Shown: in pieces, positions 10,818 to 22,602 of the stretch
How the letters are laid out: the number at the start of each line of letters is the position of its first letter
How positions within the stretch are numbered: position 1 is the stretch's first letter
Origin: Piliocolobus tephrosceles
Lineage: Eukaryota; Chordata; Mammalia; Primates; Cercopithecidae
Reading direction: 5' to 3'
DNA: 64,000 nucleotides
Assembly: GCF_002776525.5 (NCBI RefSeq)
Contig: NC_045444.1
Span: 29,123,853-29,187,852, forward strand
Made by a program: the position numbers and the translations under genes
Notes under the pieces: model-generated
Seen by the model: the letters and a program-made list of their open reading frames with translations, nothing else
Told to the model about the DNA's origin: nothing
Databases searched by the model: none

Positions 10818-11732
10818 CTTTCATATGACTAAAGAGAAGAACATATTATGATGTCAAAAAAAGTGGGCCAGAAAAAAATTCTGAGTGATTGCTCAATGAA
10901 AAGAAATCTTAATAGCTCAGGTGGGTTAGCAAACACTGTACCATTGCATTGGTAGCGTTGGAAAACTTCTCCAAGGGCATTCAAGGTTGTCAACGAATGG
11001 TGAGCCCTTTTCAAATATATGAGTTTGCTAACATTGAGCATCTAATTGGGAACAAAACTTGAATCCATTTAATACATAAATTATAGGCAAAAGGGTCCAT
11101 TTTGAGGTGGTAGGTGTGTTTGTAAATCTCCTTGGCCTGCTTTTGGAAGTGAAGTAACAGTTCTTTAGTTTTAGCCCAACTGCCTTATGTAATCTTTCAA
11201 ATAACAGTATTGACATCCAAGATTAGGTAATACAGTTTTTAGAGAAGATAACAATTGTTTGGCTTTTCAGGAACAATTAGTATGCCCTTATGTCAAAATA
11301 ATAGCATCAGAGAGAATTTATAAATGTTTAGTGTTTAGAAAGTAGTTTCATTCATCCTAATAAGGACAAAACCATACTGGATGACATTAGTAGAAACTGA
11401 AATTAGTATCATACTACTTATTTTTGGATCAGTATATTATAAAATCTGCGTGAAGAATAAATAGCACACCTCAGGGATTTATGGTAAGAAGTGCTTTCCA
11501 GCCTCATCTTAGTTTTGATCCCTAAGGGGTACCACTTTGAACAGTTTCTATTTATAGTTCTGGTGATTGGGTCCATACCTACACCCTTGTTATTTAGGGT
11601 GAAAGTTAGTTTGTTTTTTGTCAATGTCCTTCTTATCTTCAGTGTTGTAATATCTTACTTTATCAGTCTCAGATAGTACTTTAGGTTTCTGCTGCAATAG
11701 GCGTGAATGTTACTCAATTACACCAAGCCTCA

Positions 11733-12037
11733 TCTTTTTTTGTTTTTTGTTTTTGGAGATGGATTCTCACTCTGTCACCCAGGCTGGAGTGCCGTGGCAT
11801 GGTCTCAGCTCCCTGCAACCCCTGCCTCGCAGGTACAAGCAATTCTCCTGCCTCAGCTTCCTGAGTAGCTGGGACTACAGGTGCACACCGCCACACCCGG
11901 CTAACTTTTTGTATTTTAGTAGAGACAGGGTTTCACCATGTTGCCCAGCCTGGTCTTGAACTCCTGAGCTCAGGCAATCCACCCACTTTCGCCTCCCAAA
12001 GCGCTAGGATTATAGGCATGAGCCACCGCACCAGGCC
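11733..12037 (-). mobile_element. AluS-like element, antisense
   Basis: T-rich tail, GGAGATGGATTCTCACTCTG, CTCAGCTTCCTGAGTAGCTG, GTAGAGACAGGGTTTCACCA, and left-arm end GAGCCACCGCACCAGGCC. Confidence 0.92.
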
Positions 12038-12338
12038 CTACTTGGTTCTTCTCCTCGCCAGATACTTATGGTCAAATACAGCTCATCCTACAGTCTCCAT
12101 TAGCTTTCTCCACAACTTGCAAGATGCTTACATCTCGACTTCCATTTCGTTAACCCTAGAAAATTGAACGCTAAACTCCATTGGTAAGATGAAGAATTTA
12201 GAACCAATTTCTCCTCTCATGTCCTCTGCCTCTTCTCTTCTACTTCTAAGTCATACAAACTTGTTTTATTTTACTTGGTTTTACAAGTATGGCTTATTTA
12301 TAGTGAAATTTTAAAAGCTAAAAATAAAAAAATAAAAT

Positions 12339-12626
12339 GGCCAAGCATGGATGGCTCATGCCTGTAGTCCAAACATTTTAAGAGGCCAAAAGAGGACTGC
12401 CTGAGGTCAGGGTTCGAGATGAGCCTGGGCAAGATAACGAGACCCTGTCTCTTTACAAAAGGAAAAAAGTTAGCCAGGCGTGGTGATGTATGTCTACAGT
12501 CCCAGCTGCACAGGAGACTGAGGAGGAAGGATTGCTTGAGCCCAAGAGGTCAAGGCTACAGTGAGCTATGATCACATCACTGCACTCCAGCCTGGGTGAC
12601 AGAGTGAGGCTTCCTTTCTTAAAAAT
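12339..12626 (+). mobile_element. AluJ-like element
   Basis: GGCCAAGCATGGATGGCTCA start, GAGCCTGGGCAAGATAACGA, GGTCAAGGCTACAGTGAGCT and the right-arm end CTCCAGCCTGGGTGACAG. Old Alu type with a short A tail. Confidence 0.88.
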
Positions 12627-12631
12627 CAATC

Positions 12632-12932
12632 GTTAGGGCGCGGTGACTCATGCCTGTAATCCCAGCACTTGGGGAGGCAGAGACAGGCAGATCACGAGGT
12701 CAGGAGATCAAGACCATCCTGGATAACACGGTGAAACCCCGTCTCTACTAAAAATACAAAAAATTAGCTGGGCGTGGTGGCCGGCGCCTGTAGTCTCAAC
12801 TGCTCGGGAGGCTGAGGCAGGAGAATGGTGTGAACCCGGGAGGCAGAGCTTGCAGTGAGCCGAGATTGCGCCACTGCACTCCAGCCTGGGTGACAGAGCG
12901 AGACTCCATCTCAAGAAAAAAAAAAAAAAAAA
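12632..12932 (+). mobile_element. AluY-like element inserted in the tail of the preceding Alu
   Basis: GGGCGCGGTGACTCATGCCT start, GGTCAGGAGATCAAGACCAT and GCTTGCAGTGAGCCGAGATT (AluY features), then an A tail. AAAAATCAATC is found both before it (12621-12631) and after its A tail (ending about 12938), so it landed at the 3' end of the AluJ. Confidence 0.9.
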
Positions 12933-12938
12933 TCAATC

Positions 12939-14704
12939 AATTAATCACCATTCATACTATTATGCTTACATAAGGTTGTTTACTGCAGCACCACATAGAC
13001 TTCCTTTCCTGTACTTAGAATATCATGACTCCTGTGACCCTCAAAGCGTAAGGCCCCTGATTATTGTGATAAAAACTCTCCTATCTTTTACATTTGAGGG
13101 ATATAGTAACAGTTTTATGCTGTTTCACATTACCTCCATGTTTTTTTCGTATTTTGAACTAAATGGTGAAAATAAAACAATAATCAGGTTTATTTTAGTC
13201 ATGTAAGTACTATCAAATCTTTGGCCAAGTTATATGCCAGATTGGATGAACATATCCATGGGTTGCATGCTGTGAATTATGGGCCACTCCAGTTATACTG
13301 TTCTTGCTTTCAAACCTTATGCTCTAATTTGCTTATAATCATGCTTTTAGTTTGATTCATTTTTCCATTTTGAATTTCCTGCACAGATTTCTTCCCCTAC
13401 CCAGAGTTTCTTTTTTTTTTTTTTTTTTTCATTTTTCTTTTGTTTTATATCCACTGTCTTCTGGATCCCATGCCTTCCCTTCTATTACTCTGTAACAGTT
13501 TCTGTGATCCCATTTGGAAGCTGGAGTCCTCAACCCATTTGGAGTCCTCAACTGTCTAAAAAATACCTTCAGTATGCCCACACACTCGATCAGTAGCTTA
13601 GTTGGGTATAAAATTCCATTGTCTGTTCAACACTGAGTTGCAGATTCCCCTCTTAAAATTGTTTCACTTGTATCATTGTTACTTCAAATTTCTCTCTCTC
13701 AAAATCTTTGGGGGGTTTTGGTCTTTATTTTGAGATTCTGGAATCCATATAATGTATATAGTGGACAGCATTTTTAAATTTTACTCTGCTTGGCCCTTAA
13801 TTTTAAGAATTATGATTCTTTTTTCAGTGCTGGATTTTTTAAAAAATTTTTGTTATTACATTGATACATTCCTCCCACCTGTTTTTTCTGTTTCCTATTC
13901 TGAGATATTTTTTATGTGATCATTAGATCATCTGAATTGATGGTTTCATTCAGTGTTATCTTTTCTCAAATTTTGAAAGAATTCTCAGTTTTGTTCCCCA
14001 ATATTTACATTATTTTAATTTACATTATTTACATAATTATATAATTTCATAAAATAATTACATTATTTTAATGTTTTCAATGTTCTAGATTTGTTTCCCA
14101 TTCTTCTTTTTTTGCACATCTCATTTCTCACATACCATGAAAACAAAAACTGTGTTGACCATTTTACTCCTGTACAATAGTGAGGATGGCACATATAACT
14201 CAATAAATATTTGATAATTAAATAAGTAGGAAAAGTAGATTTTTTTAAAAAGCTCTCTGAGGACATAGACTAGAATTTGCTTTTGTTTTGGAGTTTTGTT
14301 TTTATTTTTTATTTTAAATTGTTCTCTTCTGGTCTTTAAATGATTGATTTCATCCATGGTCCTTTTCTTTCCTTTATTTGATTCATTCTATTTATATCAA
14401 ATTAGTGGCTTTGCCCAAATATCTGATGGGCAATGTTGTCCACTCTTATTAAAGAATGAGTCTCTATAGAGACTGGCTAGAGTTCTGAATTCATGGGTAG
14501 ACCTGGACAATGACATGGTTTTGCCTTAGGGTGGTCTGCCAGTGCATCCCACCCTTATCCCATACCTCAAATATCACATATTTTCAAAGGATACAGAATG
14601 CTTTATATTCTCTTGGTAAACGGAATCAATCTTATTGCTGATAGTCAATTTTTCAACTCCATTTTACAATTAAGAAAAATGAGGAGAAAATATCTCAGAT
14701 TATT
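12939..14704 (+). other. ARHGAP15: AT-rich intron, possibly ancient repeat at 13330-14100
   Basis: A 21-base T run lies near 13410. The following T-rich text (for example TTGGGTATAAAATTCCATTG) reads like a decayed transposable element, but I cannot name a family. No gene seen. Confidence 0.4.
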
Positions 14705-14870
14705 TGAAAGTATAGGAGCTTTGGAATTTGACCAAGCCAGGCTTGAAGCTGGATTCTGTGATTTGCCAGCTATTAACTTAATATCTGGTTATTGGCTTTC
14801 TTCTTTACAAAATTTACATTGAAAGTTTAAATGAAATGATAAATGGAAAAATAGTGCTCAGCTTTTCTTA
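14705..14870 (+). mobile_element. MIR element
   Basis: GAGCTTTGGAATTTGACCAA, CAGGCTTGAAGCTGGATTCT and GATTTGCCAGCTATTAACTT match the MIR 5' half and core in order, with divergence. Confidence 0.6.
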
Positions 14871-17800
14871 GCCATCCCACAACTGTTTTCTCCCTTCCTT
14901 TTTTGTTTCTTCCTTTCTTCTTTCCTTAATTTCATCTTGCCTTTCTTATTTTTATCTTTCTTTCCTTTATCCCTTTTCCTCTTCCTTATTAAGGTGCACA
15001 GAGTAAATTATGATCAAGATGGCCCTAGGAAACCATTCTGTTAAGTATTTGTTTAAAGCTTGATAAATCGTTCGAGGCAAGCATCTAGGAAAGGCAGCAG
15101 TAATTCACTTACTTCAAGAAACGTACACTGATAACTTGGGCTTGGCTTATATTTGTCTTTTTGGTAATTTTAATCATGATGCTCTTTAGACATAAATGGG
15201 CATGAGTTCATTTTTCTTTGCTAACTACACTCACTTATATAGTGCCATGCAACTGCTGGGGCATTTAAGTAATTACCCACACAGACATAACTGATTGTTT
15301 AAGGTGTCTGCCATAAAAGAAAATAATGTCTTTGAAAAATTATAGTTCTTTTAAAAATATGTCAATTATGTTGAGAAAAAAAAGATTTGCCATTCAAATT
15401 GCAAATACAAACTATCAGCCCTGGACGTAGCAGTCATGTTTATGAATAGCAAAATCATTGAGTTAAGAGAAAAGTGTTTTTTAAATAATTTGTTAGAACG
15501 GATATATGACAGAGTAACATAATTGTCACACTGTTAATTTAAGCAAAATGTATATGAGCAACACTGTAAGATAGCTTTGGGTAAAGACATGCTCCAACTT
15601 TGCCACTTTATCAGTGTTAGTCTGAGAATAATTATACTTGAATTTATATACTAGGGCATGGGTCTATCATTGCTTGGGCCTGAAATACTCTCACAACTTC
15701 CACAATATGCACTAATGTGCTTAAAAATATCTTGTAAATCTTCTTTTTTAAAAAACTTCTTTATGGCTCAAAATTGAACTGTGATCTTTACATGTGAGCT
15801 GTGTCATGATTTAATATTAGCCAAAATTAATAGCCAACCTTAATCTTCTTTATCTTGGCCTACAAGCTTCCTGGTTCCTTTGCATTTATAGTTCCCAGGC
15901 AGTTTCTGTTATTTAAAGGCTCTTGGGAGCAAATGTGTTGGTAATACAGTACCACATAGTTAGCTTTTGTTCAATAATAAGATGCAGGTCACCATGAGAG
16001 ATGGAGAAATGTTGAGAAAAGGGTGCACCTGGGTAGCAGGTTAAACCCATGTATTTTAAAAGCCTGTTATGCACATAGGAAACAATCCAGGTCTTGTGAG
16101 ATATTAAAAGCAGAATAGCTTTGGAGCAAACTAGAGAAAATGAGGTCCAGAAATGGGAGCAAATTAGGTAAGGCGAAAAAGAATGAGCCAGAATGATAAA
16201 TTGGTTTCCCTGTGATTGAAGAATTTATTTTCTTATGGGGACAGATCTTTTTATACAGATGTTAGTGAGAATGTAATATTTGAGATGGTGACTTACTACA
16301 CTTGACTTTTTTAATCTACAAAATGGTTTTACCAGTAAATTTCTGGTATGTAACTCACTATACTTTATGTGTTAGCAAACAACAATGATAATAATTCTCC
16401 TTTTTCTTCCTTTAAATTACATTTCTTTCACATTAAGTCAAGTCCTCGAGATGTTTCCCTTTTATCAAGTAAAAGAAAATGCCAGATAATACCAGGCTTT
16501 AGCCATGAAACTGACCCAATGCCTAGTAATATTTATGCGTAATGCTGGGAGTATAAAATGAATAAAACCCAATTGACTCAAAGCCAGCGTAATGGCATTT
16601 TGTTTTTAGCCAATGACCCCTAAAACCCATACTAAATTTTGCCCTGGCAGCAGATGCTGGTTTTATTCATTCTGTGGACTATGTATCCTTAAAAGATTGC
16701 CCAGAATTCTGGCATGCCCTATAGGGTTACATGAATCTAGTGCCGGTTTGAAATATAGTATTTGAACCTTCCAGTTTGAGGACTGACAAGTTTCCATAAA
16801 ACAGGAAGAAATAGATCATACACATCAAAAAGGAAGCAGTAACAAGTGGAGGCAGGCTTTGTTTCATCTTATGACTCTAGGCCATGTTTTAAGCATACTC
16901 CGTGCTCTAACTCAAATCTTGTGTGTGTGTCTAAATTGTAAAACAGATACAAAACCTCCCTTTCCACCCCCAACATTGCACCAAAGTTGATGTGCTCTCG
17001 AAAGCATATCCTCAACTAGTTGGAGACGACCAAAAGTCAGGCTAAGGTGGTGTTTCCTCCTTGTGTCAGAAGTCTGCTGCCCTCTGGAGAGATGGCCCAC
17101 GACTGTTTCAATCCTCTAATCACATCCTAAATCTTTCCTCTGTGAAACCACCTGATGAGAAGAAAAAGATGCAGGGCCCTTGTCAGTGTTCAAAAGAATC
17201 CCCTTTTTAAAGGTTAACATTTATTATTGATACCCTGCTGTTCTCCAGCAGGTGTTCTCGTATGGCATAGTTCCCTCCTGACTCCTAAAGCCAGCTTCAC
17301 AAGCAGTGGAAGATTCTTCAACTTGGTTCTTGTTAGCTTTTCAGGGCCTCCATAGACCTACGAGCAGTATCCAAAGTCAGTGCCTGATGCTGCTGTCGCC
17401 TCTGTCATTTGTATAATTCTACTGCTCACACTAAGTACTACATGGTGATTTCATTGTGTGGCGAGGTGGATAATTGAGGGGGAAGAAAGCAGACTTTCAT
17501 CCTGACCTAGAGACTGATTATTTGAGCAAATGCATGAATGCATGCTTCTGATATAGTGAGACAAGTTGAACTTTCCATGGTATTCAAGAAAAGAGGTCTC
17601 ACTTCTTTCTCACTTAAGATATGAATGGGATTTAAGAGTTCACATGGTGTGTACGTTGAAGGTGTCTCTAAAGATAGTACATGTCAGAGCTCTCACAACT
17701 CGAATACCCTCATTAGGGACCCCATTCAACCGATGTGTTAGACTGCTACAAGCAAAGAAAATATTAATATCCACAATTCATTTTGACATATCCTAAGATT

Positions 17801-20800
17801 AAGAGAGTGCTCTTTTATTTCCTTTAGCATCACTGACAGTTTGGCCTACAAATCTTTTTTCTCCAAATTCATGTCTATTATAAATCAACATTTCATAAAT
17901 TTCCAAGATTCAAAAAAAACTTACATTATTTGATTTCAGGGGCCCAAATTTTATCCAATATTAAAAGCATCTCCCTTTGGACTTGTTATGCCACCTGATT
18001 AGTGATAACAAAAATTAATTTGGCCTCTGTAAAACTGTGAGTCATCAGGAAAAATAACTCCATGTTGTAAAAGTGCTATTCCTGCATTTTCTATTCTTCT
18101 CTGTGGGAGGGAGACAAGAGGCCATATCAGAATTTGGATAGTCATAATTGGTGGTCTGTCAGTATTAGTGAAATTGTAACAGGGAGAGGTATATCTCCCA
18201 GTTTTTCTTTGAAATTGACGATATTGCTGTAAGTGTGTTTCATCAAAGCATTTTCTGGGGCAACAGATCTGAAAACATAAACTTTATGTAGCATTGCTCC
18301 TCCTTAGATATTTCCCTTCAATATGTCTTTTCTTTTTGAAGATAAAAGTCCATAAAAGAGTTCTGGGAATAGGCAGCTATATGTCATAAACACCCTTCAT
18401 TCCCCTTCACCCAGAGCTCCCACCCCCCAAAATTTGGAAACAATTCGATTGAAGTGATGACTGCCTTGATCTTGTTTGAATACTCCTTCTTCATTGTCTT
18501 CTTCTCTCAATGGGAGGCAACAACCCTGTCACAGAGTCATTTCTGGGAGGGAAAGAGGTATTTCTAGCAACCAGATTTTTCAAACGCAAAATTGAGACAC
18601 ATGGCCTGACAATGCCATAATATTTGAAGTAGGCACTGTGCTCAAAGATCCAGAACATATGGTGGAAAGAGTTTTCTTATAAAACGCAGCCATTTAAGAC
18701 ACTTTCTAGATTCTTATTCACAAAAGGCTCATTCCCCCATCTCTTTTATTCTCATTAAAAAATATTACCCACAGATCGGAAGACTGACCAGTTTTCCCTC
18801 AAATTTGCTTTTTTGCCAGCTTGAGAACCACCCTGTTGACTAAAAAGCTAAATGCACAGCCATCATGGAAGAAATGCAAACCAGACTGCCAAACATATTA
18901 TGAATATATTGCTCTTCTTAAAAATGCTAGTTGGTTTTTCATACTGGAGTATTGACTAACTGTCTGTGTTTGATGTATGGTTTACCAGCCTGATGTCGAC
19001 TTATGGTTAGAGCTTAACTTGTTAGTTCTGCTTTTGCAGCCAATTCAGAATAACTACAGATGCCTCGAGATATTAAAATTGACTGCTCAAATGGACTCAG
19101 TGTGGGAGTTTCATTGGTTTTAAATTGATAACAGCTGAAAGAGTGAATGATTAAAGAGTACATGGGCATAGGACACAGCTCTTTCATAGAAACACTTGTG
19201 AACAGCCTTCAGTAGTGTGGGAATTTTTTCTTTCCTTTTGTATTGTAGTTACTTCTAAGCAACCTTGAGTTAAATTTTAAAAGTGCTCAGGAATATTCAG
19301 GAGCCTAGAGGAGAAATAATTCCTGAGAAACTGAGACAAATTTTGATGAAGTGGGTTTCTATTCTACAGGGAACATTTAAAGTTAAGCAGCATTCCATAA
19401 GGTGATAATTGTGTCTATTTCCTAGGCATTTAAGTTAAGTAAGCTATGTAGGAAGTATAAACTGTCATAATAGAAGGGTTAGAGTGTTGTGTACATCTCT
19501 TTCTTCAACTCATAAAAACCAAAGCTCCAAAGTGCCTTATCACAGATAAGTCAAACAAAGCCTCTCCTTTGCTTTCTTATTCTCCTAGGAGCAGTTATTA
19601 TTATTTTCGTTATTTAAAAAGATGTTCTGAATACTTTCTTGTCACATGGAGAAAAAGAATACAAAGGAAACAACACAACTTTTCTCCCCCTCCTTAAATC
19701 AGCAATACTTATATGAAGCAGGCTTTATGAAAACTTACTTTCACCATTTAATAGTAGCTTAAGGAAAAAAGCACAGTAAAGAAAAGAATTAAGGGAAATG
19801 TAAAGAAGTTTATAAAAAAGAAATATCTGTTTATAATACAGCTCTTCTTCAACTTAGTATCTTTCTAAGAGTTAGGTGTCCTCACTATGCAGTATTGTGA
19901 CCTAGCTCCTTTCTGTTTTCAAACGTCTCTTAGTATTTTACCTTTGATATTCCATCAGGAAATATTAGAAGAACTTTATATAGCTAACTGATTAAAAGCT
20001 ATATAAAGTTTGATAAAGATTAATCTACAGTAAGGCATTAAGGTGGGATTTTTGACAAAATATAAGGCCACATAGTATGTATTCATTTCATATATTCATT
20101 TTAAAAAAACTGAATCATCATGCCTAGCTAGTACGTCCCCATATATGTAGCAAATATTTACCTTATGTTAATTACAATTTGTGGAATAAAAGATTCAGGT
20201 ACATTTGACAGTAACATTAGTGAATAGTGATATGTATGTTCAGATGTAAGAAAATCAAATTATGAGGGATGTTCTGACTTTAAAACAAAATAAGCCACAA
20301 ATATCCTGGTCAATGTTTACAAGAAAATGTGTTATATATTTACTGCTCAAATTTTACCCAAAATTATAATGTGTATACCTGGACCACATCTTAAAATTGC
20401 CGAACTCAAGTTGCCTTCATGAAGCATACAGCCATTGAATCATGCTTTTGTTGTGATAGACAGCTCATGCAGATAGCCATCTAAGAAACTGCTACAAAGA
20501 CTGACATTTTCACAAGATATAATTCCTTTAGATATGTAGAGCAAAAGAGAGAAATTTCATTCTCTTTCAACAATTGTTCAGCTCCAATTTTGTAATGACT
20601 TTTAAAAATCTATCCATATGAGACAGAAGAGAGATTTTAGAAGAGATGTCATCCAAGTTAAACGTATGCAAGGGTCATTAACTTGAATATAACACTCCTA
20701 ACGTGTCCCTTTGAACTTGGAACTCAGATTCATAGGAGGAAAGAAAAGATGGAGCTGGAAGAGGCCTGGCCTCAGTTAACCTCACAGTGAAGGAATCTTT

Positions 20801-21821
20801 CACATAACAAGAGGCTGAGAAATAAGCTGATGGTATAAAAATGATATCTTGAGGATATCTTAACATGGTGAGATTCCAAATACTCTAAATTTCAGAAAAG
20901 CCATTGCTTCCTTGGACTCCCTCATAATTTGTACCGCCTCATACATTCATTCATTTCCTGAACAGTGAAATACGATGTTTACATCTTTTGTGACTTCACA
21001 TTTTAAATGCATTGAGGTCTTTACAATGTTACAATGAGCATGTTACAATGTTTGCATCTTAAAAAAGTAATTAGCATAGGAGACCATTTGATATTATATA
21101 AAGAATTTGACTGGACCTCATTCAATGCCTTTTAAGAAATAATATCAAAAGAGGAAGTGAGAACCTGTTTTAGTTATAAATCTGTTCACATAATTACCAG
21201 TTGAAGAAGATATCATAAACATTTTAGAAAGAAAAGCGAGGTTAGATCCTCATGTCATTAAAAACAGAATTCCAAATGATGTCAGATACCTCCGGTTCTC
21301 TAGCATCAGTTTCCTATATTCATGTACACACTTGCATGCATATCTCTTTAGTCAGAAAGATCATATATTTGTAGTATGAGTGAATAATCTTGAAGAAAAA
21401 TACCATTGGTTAGAAATATACTACTAAACACATGAAAAAAGACAGCCAGATCTACATGTGAGGTTAAGTTCAACTTGAGATGCCACAGTGATATGGAGAA
21501 ATGATTCCGAAGGTGGCTATGCAGTATAGGAATATAAATATTCCAAATGTGACTACACAGTGTAGCAGCTGACTGGAGTTTTCCACAGGCGAGGCCTCTG
21601 CCTAAGTGTCTCTACTACAGCATGAAGGACAGGATGGGAAGCAGAAGCTTTTGCCAGGGAGCTGTGGCCTCAAAGGTATTGACTGGGCAGGAGGTGAATA
21701 GTGGGTAAAGTTGGCACCACAGCCTTACTTCATCCAGGACAGAAGGTAGAGAGTAAATAGTCCATTGGAGAATGTTTGGGGACACAAGACATGAGATTTG
21801 AGGAATTCTAGGAATGGTAGT
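14871..21821 (+). other. ARHGAP15: Long stretch of unique intron
   Basis: About 7 kb in which I recognise no Alu, L1 or LTR and no exon. A pyrimidine-rich patch lies at 14885-14985. Open frames here, the longest being 76 codons at 17566-17796, look random. Confidence 0.6.
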
Positions 21822-21834
21822 AAAAGACTTTGGG
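21822..21834. repeat. Target-site duplication, left copy, of the 21.8 kb Alu
   Basis: AAAAGACTTTGGG, repeated exactly at 22154-22166. Confidence 0.88.
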
Positions 21835-21836
21835 TT

Positions 21837-22153
21837 CAGACGGGTGCGGTGGCTCACACCAGTAATCCCAGCACTTTGGGAGGCCGAGATGAGTGGATCA
21901 CCTGAGGTCAGGGGTTCGACACCAGCCTAGACAACACGGTGAAACTCCATCTCCACTAAAAATACAAAAATTAGCTGAGTGTGGTGGCAGGTGGCTATAA
22001 TCCCAGCTACTCAGGAGGCTGAGGCAGGAGAATCACTTGAACCTGGGAGGCAGAGGTTGCAGTGAGCCAAGATCGCACCATTGCACTTCAGCCTAGGTGA
22101 TAAGAGTAAAACTCCATCTCAAAAAAAAAAAAAAAAGAAAGAAAGAAAGAAAG
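21837..22153 (+). mobile_element. AluS-like element with (GAAA)n tail
   Basis: ACGGGTGCGGTGGCTCACAC start, GGTCAGGGGTTCGACACCAG, full right arm, 16 As then (GAAA)n. Flanked by a 13-bp perfect duplication. Confidence 0.93.
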
Positions 22154-22166
22154 AAAAGACTTTGGG
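22154..22166. repeat. Target-site duplication, right copy, of the 21.8 kb Alu
   Basis: Exact copy of 21822-21834. Confidence 0.88.
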
Positions 22167-22282
22167 ATCAAGTCTTAGTGGAAAGCACTTCCCCGTGATA
22201 ACCCAAAGCCATCTGTTCCTATAATCAGTTATTGCAGCATGAATACTACCCAGAGCCTAGAGGAAGTTTCTGTGTGTGGATT

Positions 22283-22589
22283 GTTTGTTGTTGTTGTTGT
22301 TTTGTTTTGAGATGGAGTCTCATTGTTGTTGCCCAGGCTGGAGTGCAATGGCACCATCTCGGCTCACTGCAACCTCCGTCTCCTAGGTTCAAACAATTCT
22401 CCTGCCTCAGTCTCCTGGATAGCTGGGACTATAGGCACCCACCACCGCCTGGTTAATTTTTGTATTTTTAGTAGAGATGGGGTTTCACCATGTTGGCCAG
22501 GCTGGTCTCGAACTCTTGACCTCAAGTGATCTGCGCACGTCAGCCTCCCAAAGTGCTGGGATTACAGGCGTGAGCCACTGTGCGCAGCC
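22283..22589 (-). mobile_element. AluS-like element, antisense
   Basis: (GTT)n tail, TGAGATGGAGTCTCATTGTT, GGCTCACTGCAACCTCCGTC, GTAGAGATGGGGTTTCACCA, left-arm end GAGCCACTGTGCGCAGCC. Flanked by CTGTGTGTGGATT (22270-22282) and CTGTGTATGGATT (22590-22602), one mismatch. Confidence 0.93.
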
Positions 22590-22602
22590 CTGTGTATGGA
22601 TT

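Noticed and set aside
11714..12914. Open frames on both strands in the 11.7-12.9 kb Alus
   Set aside because: Typical Alu translations; no splice sites or domain evidence for Alu exonisation that I can defend.
22232..22529. Overlapping + strand open frames of 68-74 codons
   Set aside because: They read through an antisense Alu and give the usual Alu peptide (LECNGTISAHCNLRL type). Not genes.
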